A stretch of 64,000 nucleotides of DNA from Peribacillus sp. FSL P2-0133 (GCF_037975445.1 NZ_CP150254.1:1982001-2046000), one strand, 5' to 3'. Shown: positions 26,203 through 35,216, counted from the stretch's first letter. A program made the numbers and translations. The notes: generated by a model from the letters alone, not told the origin.

Positions 26203-27522
26203 ATGGAGGATAATAAGAAGTTGGGAGACGATTACTCTCTATCGAGAGTTCCACAAAATGCGAGATTGCCAATGTGGGATATTATGATTGTCAGAGTCGG
26301 TGCCCTAGCTACGCTTTCTCAATTTATGCTAGGTGCAGCATTAGGATACGGAATGACTTTTTGGCAGGCGTTTTGGGCCATGATGTTTGGAAGTGTCATT
26401 TTACAAGTTATAAGTTTTCTAATCGGTTATGCCGGTGCGCGTGAAGGCCTTTCAACTAGTCTATTGTCGCGTTGGACAGGATTCGGCAGGTATGGTTCGA
26501 GTATCATTGGCGCGGTCATTGCTTTTTGTACAATTGGCTGGTTTGGAGTACAGAACACTGTTTTTGCTAATGGATTGGTTGAAGCCACCGACGGTAAATT
26601 GACCCTCCCAATTGCAGCTGCCATTACCGGATTAGGCGTAACTGTACTGGTTATATTTGGTTTTAAGCTGTTAAGCATGACAGCCAAAATTACCGTTCCT
26701 GCCTTTCTATTGGTGGTAGGGATTGGCATCTATCAAGTTCTCAGTGATCATTCCATTTTCAGTTTAATGGGAACGCCGCCCCCGGGAGAGAGTCTTTCTC
26801 TGGGCGTGGGTGCAACAATGGTTGCTGGAGGATTCATTATTGGTGCCGTAATCACACCTGACTTCAGTCGGTTTGCCCGAAACGGTAAGGATGTTTTTTG
26901 GATGACTACCATTGGTACTCTAGTGGGTGAACTTGGTGTAGGAATGATCGCTGTGTTAATGGCCCATGCAGCAAAAACGAGCGATGTTGTCAGCATCATG
27001 CTACAAACGTCTGGCTGGCTTGGCGCTGCAGTTGTCGTTTTTTCCACAGTGAAAATTAATAACGTAAATTTATATTCCTCTTCTCTTGGCTTTACTAATA
27101 TTTTCGATTCGGTTTTTAAGGTCAAGATGAATCGGGGACTCGTTACACTTGTAATTGGTGCTATCGGCACTTTGCTTTCCATAATGGGCATTCTCGATAG
27201 ATTTGTAGACTTCCTTGTTTTACTTGGAATCATGATACCTCCAATAGCTGGAATTATGGTGGTAGATTACTTCGTGCTAAAAACGTATCGAAAAGCTCTT
27301 GATGAAAGCAGGGAGAAAGGAACTTTGCCATCTGAGCCTGAAAAATTGAATCCAGTTACATTAGTTGCCTGGGCAGCAGGATTTGCAAGCGGCTATTTTA
27401 TTACAGTTGGCATACCATCTATCAATTCCCTTCTAATAAGCGGCATTATCTATTACGCAGGTGTGTTTTTTATAAAATCCATCAAAGGGAAAAAAGAGAA
27501 TAGGGATCATATCGCATCATAA
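26203..27522 (+). CDS. NCS1-family permease (nucleobase/hydantoin:cation symporter)
   Basis: 439 residues with about 12 hydrophobic segments and a hydrophilic N-terminus ending RLPMWDIMIVRVG. The pattern AALGYGMTFWQAFWAMMFG and GGFIIGAVITPDFSRFARNGKDV (split by eye as TM5/loop, with the conserved TPDFSRF) is typical of the CodB-like branch of nucleobase:cation symporter-1 proteins, a family that includes cytosine, allantoin and hydantoin (Mhp1) carriers. RBS GGGGGTG. It sits between the racemase and the DUF917 gene and presumably imports the compound they process. Confidence 0.9.
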   Translation: MEDNKKLGDDYSLSRVPQNARLPMWDIMIVRVGALATLSQFMLGAALGYGMTFWQAFWAMMFGSVILQVISFLIGYAGAREGLSTSLLSRWTGFGRYGSSIIGAVIAFCTIGWFGVQNTVFANGLVEATDGKLTLPIAAAITGLGVTVLVIFGFKLLSMTAKITVPAFLLVVGIGIYQVLSDHSIFSLMGTPPPGESLSLGVGATMVAGGFIIGAVITPDFSRFARNGKDVFWMTTIGTLVGELGVGMIAVLMAHAAKTSDVVSIMLQTSGWLGAAVVVFSTVKINNVNLYSSSLGFTNIFDSVFKVKMNRGLVTLVIGAIGTLLSIMGILDRFVDFLVLLGIMIPPIAGIMVVDYFVLKTYRKALDESREKGTLPSEPEKLNPVTLVAWAAGFASGYFITVGIPSINSLLISGIIYYAGVFFIKSIKGKKENRDHIAS

Positions 27523-27549
27523 TTTTTGAAAATCGGGGGTTTTGAGAAA

Positions 27550-28644
27550 ATGAGGAGATTAGGTAAACAGGAAATTGAAGATATTGCAGTAGGTGCGGCT
27601 TTACTCGGAACGGGCGGAGGAGGAGATCCTTACATTGGTAAACTAATGGCTTTACAGGCAATCGAAGAATACGGGGAAATCACATTGTTGGATGTGGATG
27701 AAGTTCCTGATGACGCATTAGTAGTTCCTTCCGCAATGATGGGAGCACCGACGGTTATGTTGGAAAAAGCTCCAAGTGGTGAAGAAGCAACAGCCGCTTT
27801 CAAAAACCTCGAATCTTATTTAGGAAAAAAGATTTTTGCAACGATGCCGATTGAAGCAGGCGGAGTGAATTCGATGGTGCCCCTTGCACTTGCTGCCAAG
27901 CTTGGCTTGCCTGTGGTGGATGTTGATGGAATGGGAAGAGCATTCCCGGAATTGCAGATGGTCACTTTTTATTTGGATGGAATTGCAGCTACTCCGATGG
28001 TCCTTGCGGATGAGAAAGGCAATACTTCACTGCTCTCAACCATAAACAATGTCTGGACAGAAAGGATTGCCCGCGCAGCAACGATTGAAATGGGCGGTTC
28101 AACCATGACAGCCATCTATCCAATGACAGGAAAGAATATAAAGGAAAGCGGAATTAGAAATATACTAAGTTTAGAAGAACAAATCGGTAAGACAATAAGG
28201 CTTGCAAAGCAAAACAATGTTGATCCAATAAAAGAAGTGTTGAATAAGGCGGACGGGTTTGAATTGTTCCGTGGAAAAGTGAGTGATATCAATCGCAAGA
28301 CAGAGGCGGGATTTGCTAGAGGTGTGGCAACATTCGAGGGAATCAATGAGTATAAGGGTGAAAAACTCGAGGTGCGATTCCAAAATGAACATTTAATTGC
28401 ACAGACAGAGAAACGCTTGCTTTGTGTCACTCCAGATTTGATTGCCGTGCTTGATGCAGAAACAGGCTTGCCAATCACTACTGAAGGTATCAGATATGGA
28501 GCAAGATGCGTGGTGATCGGAATGCCATGCCATCCAAAGTGGCGAACGGAAAAGGGAATTGAAGCTGTCGGCCCAAGATACTTTGGCTATGAAGTTGGTT
28601 ATGTTCCTGTTGAAGAACTAGTGAAAAAAGGAGGACTAGTATAA
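27550..28644 (+). CDS. DUF917 protein (S-methyl-thiohydantoin desulfurase domain family)
   Basis: 364 residues from ATG 27550, preferred over TTG 27526 because ATCGGGGG lies at a normal distance. Landmarks: GAALLGTGGGGDPYIGKLM near the N-terminus and a DVDGMGRAFPELQM segment, both typical of DUF917. As I recall, Pfam now names this domain after S-methyl thiohydantoin desulfurase; the activity of this member is not known. It overlaps the following HyuA-like gene by one base (TAATG), a pairing often seen for this family. The gene follows the permease by 27 bases, so all are one operon. Confidence 0.85.
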   Translation: MRRLGKQEIEDIAVGAALLGTGGGGDPYIGKLMALQAIEEYGEITLLDVDEVPDDALVVPSAMMGAPTVMLEKAPSGEEATAAFKNLESYLGKKIFATMPIEAGGVNSMVPLALAAKLGLPVVDVDGMGRAFPELQMVTFYLDGIAATPMVLADEKGNTSLLSTINNVWTERIARAATIEMGGSTMTAIYPMTGKNIKESGIRNILSLEEQIGKTIRLAKQNNVDPIKEVLNKADGFELFRGKVSDINRKTEAGFARGVATFEGINEYKGEKLEVRFQNEHLIAQTEKRLLCVTPDLIAVLDAETGLPITTEGIRYGARCVVIGMPCHPKWRTEKGIEAVGPRYFGYEVGYVPVEELVKKGGLV

Positions 28645-30224
28645 TGGGTGTTTATCGAATAGGAATTGATGTCGGGGGAACCCATACAGATGCAGTGCTT
28701 TTAGATCAATATAATCAGGTCATTTCGGAAACAAAATCGCATACAACGGAGGATGTTTCCATTGGCATCTATACAGCAATGAGAAAAATAATCGATGACG
28801 CAAAGGTTCCGCGGGAGCAAATTAAATATGCAATGCTGGGTACGACCCATTGTACAAATGCTATCGTTGAACGAAAGAGATTAAACAAAATCGCAGCAAT
28901 CCGTATTGGTGCTCCGGCTACTTTAGCAGTTAAGCCGCTGATCGGCGTACCTGAAGACCTCTGTGCAGTACTCGGAAAATACGTATACCTAATCCGCGGC
29001 GGACATGAATATGATGGCCGGGAGATTGTTGAATTAGATGAAGCTCGTTTGTATCAAATTGCCGAAGAAATCAATGGGAAAGTGGATTCCATCGCGATTA
29101 CTTCTGTCTTCTCACCTGTATCGCAAACACATGAACAAAGAGCAAGTGAAATTTTCAAAGAAGTACTGGGAGAAGAAATTTCAATTTCTTTATCTTCAGA
29201 AATTGGTTCAGTCGGTTTACTGGAAAGGGAAAATGCGACGATTCTTAATGCTGCTGTCGTAAACGTCGCTAAAACAACTGCTGACGGATTCATCAATGCA
29301 CTGAAGAATGAAGGAATTGAGGCAAAAGTATTTTTTTGCCAAAATGATGGGACATTAATGTCAATTGAATATGCGGTTAAATACCCAATCTTCACTGTTG
29401 CTTGCGGTCCGACTAACTCATTAAGAGGAGCATCCTATTTGAGTGAGTTAACAGATGCAATCGTTGTTGATGTTGGGGGGACAACAACAGATATTGGTGT
29501 TTTAGTTCAATCGTTTCCAAGGGAATCTTCTTTGGCAGTAGAGATTGGAGGAGCCAGAACAAACTTCCGGATGCCTGATTTAATTTCGATTGGACTTGGC
29601 GGAGGGACAATAGTCCGCATAGGAGATAATGGAGAGTTCACAATTGGACCGGACAGTGTCGGTTACCGACTGCCAGAAAAAGCCTTGATTTTCGGAGGTG
29701 ATACTTTAACGACAACTGATGTTGCCGTGGCTCTTGGAAAGGTGGAACTTGGGGATGCTTCAAAAGTGGCTCATCTTGATAAGGAATTATTAAATAGAGT
29801 CTATTTAAATATGGTCAATCTGGTCGAAGAAGCTATTGATAAGATGAAAACAAGTGCTGCACCAGTGCCTGTCATTCTCGTTGGAGGTGGAAGCATCCTT
29901 TTACCTGAGGAATTAAAAGGTGCATCTGAAGTCATACGCCCATTACATTCAGGTGTAGCAAATGCTATTGGGTCGGCTATCTCCCAGGTTAGCGGGCAGA
30001 TTGAAAAAGTATATGCACTAGCTGAAATAGGAAGGGAAACAGCATTGGAACAGGCAAAGGAAATAGCGATGTCAGAAGCGATCAGCGCCGGAGCCGATCC
30101 CGAAACGCTTGTTATTGTCGACATAGAAGATGTACCTTTAGCATATATGCCTGGGAATGCAACCCGTATTCGTGTGAAAGCAGCTGGTGATTTAGCCCAG
30201 TCTGAAATGAATGAACTGGTGTAG
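28644..30224 (+). CDS. Hydantoinase/oxoprolinase family protein (HyuA-like)
   Basis: 526 residues: N-terminal hydantoinase/oxoprolinase domain starting YRIGIDVGGTHTDAVLLD, then an actin-fold ATPase half with IVVDVGGTTTDIGVL and ILVGGGSILLP. HyuA enzymes cleave cyclic amides (N-methylhydantoin, 5-oxoproline, acetophenone carboxylation in relatives) with ATP, usually with a HyuB partner. It is shorter than the usual ~690-residue HyuA, and no hyuB lies in the window. It is coupled to the DUF917 gene by a one-base overlap, so the two probably act on the same ring compound. Confidence 0.88.
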   Translation: MGVYRIGIDVGGTHTDAVLLDQYNQVISETKSHTTEDVSIGIYTAMRKIIDDAKVPREQIKYAMLGTTHCTNAIVERKRLNKIAAIRIGAPATLAVKPLIGVPEDLCAVLGKYVYLIRGGHEYDGREIVELDEARLYQIAEEINGKVDSIAITSVFSPVSQTHEQRASEIFKEVLGEEISISLSSEIGSVGLLERENATILNAAVVNVAKTTADGFINALKNEGIEAKVFFCQNDGTLMSIEYAVKYPIFTVACGPTNSLRGASYLSELTDAIVVDVGGTTTDIGVLVQSFPRESSLAVEIGGARTNFRMPDLISIGLGGGTIVRIGDNGEFTIGPDSVGYRLPEKALIFGGDTLTTTDVAVALGKVELGDASKVAHLDKELLNRVYLNMVNLVEEAIDKMKTSAAPVPVILVGGGSILLPEELKGASEVIRPLHSGVANAIGSAISQVSGQIEKVYALAEIGRETALEQAKEIAMSEAISAGADPETLVIVDIEDVPLAYMPGNATRIRVKAAGDLAQSEMNELV

Positions 30225-30536
30225 GCGAGGCAGGGGACTGTAAATTAGCTATCTATTGTGCAGAGGAAGCTTTACTTTTTCTAGTAAGTGGAAAAAGCGA
30301 GGCGCTATGAATAGTGGAGTTGACGAATATTGTACTTGGTATTGAGATTAGGAAATAAAAATTACAAATTACCAACAACAAACCATGGTTGGCATCTCTG
30401 AAATAGTAGATATATGCTAACACAGATAATTAAGCTTATACACTAACTTGTTTGCCGAATAACAATGAATATAAATGTTTTTGATTGGCGATAATTATAT
30501 TATTGTACTACCCCCTAAGTGGTACTCCTCCATTGT

Positions 30537-30570
30537 TAAAAGCCCCTCTCTTAATCGAGGGGCTTTTTTT
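30537..30570 (+). terminator. Terminator at the end of the HyuA cluster
   Basis: AAAAGCCCCTC pairs with GAGGGGCTTTT around TCTTAATC and runs into seven T. The 310 bases between the HyuA stop and this hairpin contain no gene. A near-copy of the hairpin lies at 31783. Confidence 0.85.
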
Positions 30571-30617
30571 GTGTTGGGATTTGTTAAATAAATTTGTAGG
30601 AGCTTTTTGGACTGCAT

Positions 30618-31085
30618 TTAGATTGAATTGGATTTTTTATACTTCTGTCCAACCAAAATTATCAGCGGTGAACCTATAATGCTTGGAAGAAACCAAAAAA
30701 TTAATGGGTTCCATTCATTCAAGATAGTTATATTGGGTACATTCACTACAAGAATTGCAGTACAAATAGCGATATAGGAACCGAGCATCCCGCTAATATG
30801 AGATGCAATCCAGTTTTTCCATTTCTTCTTACCAGCAAGATAGCCTATAAATGCGAAAGAATATGAAAATATCCCAATGAAAAATAAATATGCGCTGCTT
30901 TCCCAATTCAATATTGCCATTGTCAGGGATGTGACAAAGAGTACAACATATGAACTGTGATAAATTTCACCACAAATTGTATGCATACCTCTTTTTTTAT
31001 TTGAAGACATAGCACCTATTCCACTAATAAGACATATTGCTCCAGCGAAAATATGAATGAATAGAATGATCTTAAAGATAAGCAT
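30618..31085 (-). CDS. DUF2306-like four-helix membrane protein
   Basis: 155 residues with four or five hydrophobic segments. An N-terminal HIFAGAICLISGIGAM, then a short loop KKRGMHTICGEIYHSSY, and a second His motif ASHISGMLGSYIA resemble the DUF2306 pattern of small heme-like or quinone-pocket membrane proteins. Function unknown. RBS AAGGGAAAG lies close to the ATG. It is a single gene, convergent with the HyuA cluster. Confidence 0.6.
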   Translation of the reverse strand: MLIFKIILFIHIFAGAICLISGIGAMSSNKKRGMHTICGEIYHSSYVVLFVTSLTMAILNWESSAYLFFIGIFSYSFAFIGYLAGKKKWKNWIASHISGMLGSYIAICTAILVVNVPNITILNEWNPLIFWFLPSIIGSPLIILVGQKYKKSNSI

Positions 31086-31415
31086 CTTTCCCTTCGTTAA
31101 ATAATCATTAGCATAACGTAACAGATTAAATATTTATTTTATTATAATACAAATATTTACCAAAAATATGAATGTTAATTTGCAAAGAACAAAATCAATT
31201 TAGTTATGGAAGATGAGTTTTTATACAATGGAACATCCTTTGCAAAAAGGATTCAGGCGCTGAATTCATGGCGGATAGTCCTCAGTCAATCTGGTTTTTT
31301 ATGAGTTGAAAGGGCAGTGCCCACTCAAAAAGGCAGTGTGCGTAGTCCTTTTTAAGGATAAAGGAGGATTTTACGTTTCATTTGAAGAATGTTTTGAATA
31401 ATGGGGGTGGAATAA
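31086..31415. other. 330-base upstream region with stacked hairpins
   Basis: No gene. Ahead of the next ORF lie GGGC-AGT-GCCC (31312-31322) and AAAAAGG / CCTTTTT (31327-31353), followed by AAGGATAAAGGAGG. This could be a structured leader for the gene at 31416, but it matches no riboswitch I recognise. Confidence 0.35.
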
Positions 31416-31766
31416 TTGCGACAACATATTGAACAGGACTTATCTAAAGATGATATTTTTAGAATGATTGTTAAGCACCTTGATTTATTTCCGTTGACTA
31501 GTCTAGAGGCTATTAGAGAAGTGATCAGAAGTTCATTAAAACAAAGAGGCTTGATAGGGGGGATGAATAAACAAACAGGAGCTGCTAATGTAACATATAA
31601 TCGGAAAATATCAGACCAGGATATCCAGTTATTAAATGATTGTATTTGTGACCTTTTATATAGCCGCGTTATCCAACCTGGTATTGACGATGATAATGTG
31701 GATTTACCATGGATTCATGTTTCTGATAAAGTGAAACTTAAAACATTGGTGAACTCCCTTTCTTAA
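31416..31766 (+). CDS. Hypothetical 116-residue protein
   Basis: TTG start with a strong site (GGGGGTGGAA). The protein is soluble and helical, with FRMIVKHLDLFPLTSLEAIREV early and DIQLLNDCICDLLYSRVIQPGIDD later, ending in PWIHVSDKVKLKTLV. The second half resembles a winged-helix turn by pattern only. Family not recognised. It is a single-gene unit with its own terminator. Confidence 0.6.
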   Translation: MRQHIEQDLSKDDIFRMIVKHLDLFPLTSLEAIREVIRSSLKQRGLIGGMNKQTGAANVTYNRKISDQDIQLLNDCICDLLYSRVIQPGIDDDNVDLPWIHVSDKVKLKTLVNSLS

Positions 31767-31782
31767 CTTTTTACATATAAAA

Positions 31783-31815
31783 GCCCTTCTCTTAATCGAG
31801 AGGGGCCAATTTTTA
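31783..31815 (+). terminator. Terminator after the 116-residue ORF
   Basis: GCCCTTCTC / GAGAGGGGC (9 bp, one G-T pair) followed by CAATTTTTATTT. It shares the sequence TCTCTTAATCGAG with the terminator at 30537. Confidence 0.75.
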
Positions 31816-31882
31816 TTTGAATTTATTAATCCATAATAGCAATTTTATAAAAAACATTATTTTCTATATCCTTCATACTCAA

Positions 31883-32716
31883 TTAATTGTATGTTTCACC
31901 TGTAAGGTGGGTCTCAAACATATCGATGATTTCAAGGAAACGTTCAGCTTCACGGAAAACGTGATCTGCCAATAGAGGATGGATAATGCTCTTGATTTTG
32001 CATTCTTCGATTAAATCTCTGGCGGTTTTCTTAAAGTCTCGAAGTGATACGACGGAAACTCGGTTCTGATCTAGAAATTGATCCAAAAGAGGAGCGGTTT
32101 GAGATTGCGGTTTCATGGACTCTAAGTCCACAGCTTGAAAGACTAATTGATCAAAATCATTGCTAAAATTACGCGCCATATCCACCAGCTTTCTTTCCGA
32201 TGGGTCAAGGAGATGTCCGATGAATTTTGCATGATCCGCCATGATCCTTAAAAAGAATACATTTTCTTTGATGATGGCATCTGCCAGTGGTTTCAATTTA
32301 CCCTCATTTAATTCTTTTAATCGTTTTCTGAAATAATTGGCTTCCCTGCTTGTATGGTCGACTAAAAGTGGGAAATTGTTTGCACCAGGCAATTTACAGG
32401 TGAGTATCAACCCCAATACCTTCCTTTTGAATAAAAAAATTCCTGTAGCAGCTTGTTGCACTTCCGAGTTAAATCTCCTGATCTGTTCAGGATCAGCTTG
32501 ATTTGTAAATGTATGGGATTGCTGTTCTATCCGTTCAAATAAATGATAAAACTGATTAGCCTCCTCAATTAGCTGCGTATCTTCACATCTAAAACCTAGT
32601 CTTAGAAATAACGAGTGTTCCTTCATTATTCTTGACCAAAAACGAATCTCATCTAAAGAGCGTGCAACAAACATTCCTGATTTATTTCTAATAGATTCCT
32701 GTGTGTCCTCACTCAT
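31883..32716 (-). CDS. DUF2935 ferritin-like protein
   Basis: 277 residues, all helical, in two related halves. Each opens with a histidine-containing helix pattern: EIRFWSRIMKEHSLFLRLG at about 18-36 and ENVFFLRIMADHAKFIGHLL at about 163-182. DREANYF-like SREANYFRKRLKELN and FREAERFLEIID supply Glu residues for a possible metal site. Matches the DUF2935 family of Bacillaceae, whose function is unknown. It stands alone, with an upstream non-coding region shared with a small plus-strand transcript. Confidence 0.85.
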   Translation of the reverse strand: MSEDTQESIRNKSGMFVARSLDEIRFWSRIMKEHSLFLRLGFRCEDTQLIEEANQFYHLFERIEQQSHTFTNQADPEQIRRFNSEVQQAATGIFLFKRKVLGLILTCKLPGANNFPLLVDHTSREANYFRKRLKELNEGKLKPLADAIIKENVFFLRIMADHAKFIGHLLDPSERKLVDMARNFSNDFDQLVFQAVDLESMKPQSQTAPLLDQFLDQNRVSVVSLRDFKKTARDLIEECKIKSIIHPLLADHVFREAERFLEIIDMFETHLTGETYN

Positions 32717-32792
32717 AACCCTAAAGCCCCCTTTTTAAAACAAAACCATCATTAAATCTTATTAACAAAGGGACATTAGTATTCTGCTCAAT

Positions 32793-32822
32793 TTGAATAT
32801 AAATAAAAGCAATTACTAATAT
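32793..32822 (+). promoter_or_regulatory. Promoter of a short plus-strand transcript
   Basis: TTGAAT (32793-32798), 18 bases, TAATAT (32817-32822). The expected transcript starts near 32829 and would end at the hairpin 33060-33084, about 255 bases. Confidence 0.45.
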
Positions 32823-32891
32823 CCTTTTAGCACCTCAAACAAATTGGTACTTGATGGCGTTTATTATGATGAGTTCATGAAGGGGAATAAC

Positions 32892-32924
32892 ATGATTCAT
32901 CCATGTTGTTGCCGGTATATGTGA
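32892..32924 (+). CDS. Ten-residue peptide with Cys-Cys-Cys, possible leader peptide
   Basis: MIHPCCCRYM then TGA. It has a strong ribosome site (AAGGGG at 32880-32885, seven bases before the ATG). Three adjacent cysteine codons in a tiny translated ORF are typical of leader peptides that sense charged tRNA-Cys. The next ORF starts 26 bases after its stop. Function is inferred only. Confidence 0.4.
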   Translation: MIHPCCCRYM

Positions 32925-32950
32925 TTATTGCATTTTAGCTAGAAAGGAAA

Positions 32951-33079
32951 ATGGATTTTGAACCTAGGATGCACCAAAAGCATGTAACAGTGGGGATTCA
33001 AAGGGGAATCGAATACCATGGACTTTCTAAAAAAATTTCGGCAGCCATTCTGAATAAAAAACCCTTAGACTTTATCTAA
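32951..33079 (+). CDS. Hypothetical 42-residue protein
   Basis: ATG preceded by AGAAAGGAAA. The peptide is basic (MDFEPRMHQKHVTVGIQRG then EYHGLSKKISAAIL), and its last codons run through the terminator stem. No known family. Possibly the target of the cysteine-rich peptide upstream. Confidence 0.35.
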   Translation: MDFEPRMHQKHVTVGIQRGIEYHGLSKKISAAILNKKPLDFI

Positions 33080-33084
33080 GGGTT
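33053..33084. terminator. Bidirectional terminator beyond vmlR
   Basis: AACCCTTAGA / TCTAAGGGTT (10 bp) flanked by an A run, which reads as a T tract on the minus strand for vmlR. The plus strand has only TCTCG after the stem, so it is weaker in that direction. Confidence 0.75.
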
Positions 33085-33127
33085 CTCGTATTATAATCCA
33101 GCAGTATCATTCGGTTACTATTGATAG

Positions 33128-34765
33128 TCATTTGTCACTAAGTTCATTTATTTTTTTCGTAAGCTCATTAAACTTCTGGTCGAGTTCTGTGTACGCTTTA
33201 TCGTTTGGAGTCATAAAGCTAAGCTTTCCCAATACTTCTTGTCTTTCTGTTTCAAGTGTTAATCGTAGTTCTTCCAGATTATCTCTTTTTGAGGATGATT
33301 CATACAATTGCTTTTGTATGTGATTTTTTGAAATGATAAGTTTGCTGCTTGTCGTTTTTTCAAGAAAATATCGATCATGCGAAACTACGATTAGCGTTCC
33401 AGTATACTGTGCCAAGGTATCTTCAAGTTGTTCCCGTGAAGCTAAGTCCAGGTGATTTGTCGGCTCATCCAAAATAAGCACATCTTTTTCTTCTAGGATA
33501 TATTCCATTAACTTACATTTCACTCGCTCACCCATACTCATGTTCTTAATGGGTTCTGTCCATTGAGATGTCGTGAAGCCTAAATGCTTCATTAAAGTTT
33601 GAACGTTCCCTCTCGACTCGAAAGTTTCTTTATGAAATAGCTGGGAGGGTGTTAGTTCAAGTGGTAAATCAAACACCTCTTGCGTCAAATAGCCAATTTT
33701 TGCAGATGGTGAAATCCAAACATTGCCCGCAAAATTTTCACGTCCAAGAATTATTTTTAATAATGTCGTCTTTCCGCTGCCATTGGGACCTATTATGGAA
33801 ACCTTCTCACCATGCTGTATCGTGAAATTGACGTTTTTAAATAGTGTTCGCTCGTTAAAAGACTTAGTTAAATTCTTAACTTCCAAAAAACGTTTTCCCG
33901 TCTTGTTTTTTGCTTTAATTGAAAAGCGTACAGTATATTCGGATTCAACAGGTTCAGCTTTTGCTTTTTCAAGCTCTTTTTCAAGACGCTTTTGTTTAGA
34001 TTTTACCTGTGCATCCATTCGTTTTGCTTTTACGCGATAGTATTCCTTAACTCCTTCTTTTTTCGTCGATTGGGAATGGGCTTTTTTCGACCAAGAAGTG
34101 ATTTCATTCATTTGTCCCTCAATCCGTTCAACCATTTTTTGCTGTTTTTCATATTCACGTTGTTGTGTAAGTCTTTTCTGTTTGCGAACCTCCATATAAC
34201 TAGAATAATTCCCTCTGTGTTCAATTAGCTTTTTATCTTCAATCGACCAAATTTTCGTTGCAACAGCATCCAAAAAATAACGATCGTGCGAAACAAAAAT
34301 GATGGTACCTCTATAATTTTTTATTTGTCCCTTAAGGAATTCTAAACTGTCCTCATCAAGATGGTTCGTCGGTTCATCTAATAGTAAAAGGTCTGCATCT
34401 TTAGAAAGTCCTTTTGCAAGTCGGGCTTTCAGTTTTTCTCCCCCGCTTAATTGTTGGAATTCATGGCCTGGTACATTCATTTTATCAAGTAATTTAACTT
34501 CGGAAGGGGTCTTATCTTCAGATGGATGCGACACGACTTCTTGTTCAACCATAAAAACTTTCAAGTCTTGCTGCAGCCATTGGATTTGTCCGCGTACAGG
34601 CTCTAAATCATTGTTAATTAATTGCAACAACGTAGATTTACCGGCACCATTTTTGCCAATGATACCGATGATTTCCCCTTGTTGAACACTTGCATTTACA
34701 TTTTCAAAAATGTTTACGTCCATTACTTCATAGCTAATATTGGTTAATTTTAATAATTCTTTCAT
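33128..34765 (-). CDS. vmlR: ABC-F ribosome-protection protein VmlR
   Basis: 545 residues, two ABC domains joined by a charged linker, no membrane segments. First domain: Walker A GIIGKNGAGKST, signature LSGGEKLKARLAKGL, Walker B DADLLLLDEPTNHLD. Second: GPNGSGKT, signature NMSMGERVK, DVLILDEPTNHLD. The linker (about 185-270) and the C-terminal tail (RLTLETERQEVLGKLSF) match B. subtilis VmlR closely in my memory; VmlR enters the E site and displaces virginiamycin M, lincomycin and tiamulin. RBS GAGAGGG. An attenuator leader precedes it. Confidence 0.93.
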   Translation of the reverse strand: MKELLKLTNISYEVMDVNIFENVNASVQQGEIIGIIGKNGAGKSTLLQLINNDLEPVRGQIQWLQQDLKVFMVEQEVVSHPSEDKTPSEVKLLDKMNVPGHEFQQLSGGEKLKARLAKGLSKDADLLLLDEPTNHLDEDSLEFLKGQIKNYRGTIIFVSHDRYFLDAVATKIWSIEDKKLIEHRGNYSSYMEVRKQKRLTQQREYEKQQKMVERIEGQMNEITSWSKKAHSQSTKKEGVKEYYRVKAKRMDAQVKSKQKRLEKELEKAKAEPVESEYTVRFSIKAKNKTGKRFLEVKNLTKSFNERTLFKNVNFTIQHGEKVSIIGPNGSGKTTLLKIILGRENFAGNVWISPSAKIGYLTQEVFDLPLELTPSQLFHKETFESRGNVQTLMKHLGFTTSQWTEPIKNMSMGERVKCKLMEYILEEKDVLILDEPTNHLDLASREQLEDTLAQYTGTLIVVSHDRYFLEKTTSSKLIISKNHIQKQLYESSSKRDNLEELRLTLETERQEVLGKLSFMTPNDKAYTELDQKFNELTKKINELSDK

Positions 34766-35006
34766 ATAATTCAGCCCTCTCCTTAATGGGAGGATAAAAA
34801 AAATCCTCCCAATTCATATGGAAGGATTAGCCGTACCTGTGCATTGTCAAATAAGAGCTATTTTGAGTATAGCTCTGTAATTTATAGAAAATGGGCAGAC
34901 TAATCCTATTTTGTATGATTTGAAATATGCGATTTCAAATTTAAAAATAAGATTAGTTAATCATCGGCCACCCATCATCCCTTCTGATATTAATAAAATC
35001 AGTATA
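34766..35006 (-). promoter_or_regulatory. vmlR leader with attenuator
   Basis: On the minus strand: -10 TATACT (35006-35001) with a TTGTTT 18 bases upstream, start near 34993, then a possible leader peptide MMGGR (34978-34961). Next come a hairpin ATTTGAAAT / ATTTCAAAT, a hairpin AGAGCTAT / ATAGCTCT, and a terminator AATCCTTCC / GGGAGGATTTTTTTT (34829-34796) ending 30 bases before the gene. Attenuation of vmlR by ribosome stalling is known in B. subtilis. The bases GGATTAG (near 34898) can pair with CTAATCC at the terminator arm, which gives a plausible antiterminator. Confidence 0.75.
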
Positions 35007-35216
35007 GCATAAATTAACCTTTGAAAACAAAAGGAAACAGCATAATTCTTTCCTTTCATTCCCAAAGATTTTATTATTGTTTTAACTCCATCAAATATCT
35101 TATTATAAGGTGGGCAATAGGACTGCATTTTTCCTATATGATGTGTTTATAAGGGCTATGTTAAATTCATAAAACATTTACCGCCATAGGGTTGTTTCCT
35201 TAAGGAGGACATTAAT

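Noticed and set aside
26427..27233. Long antisense ORFs inside the NCS1 permease gene
   Set aside because: Mirror reading of a transmembrane gene; no start signals.
30485..30679. Plus-strand ORF through the terminator at 30537
   Set aside because: It reads through a strong terminator and has no ribosome site.
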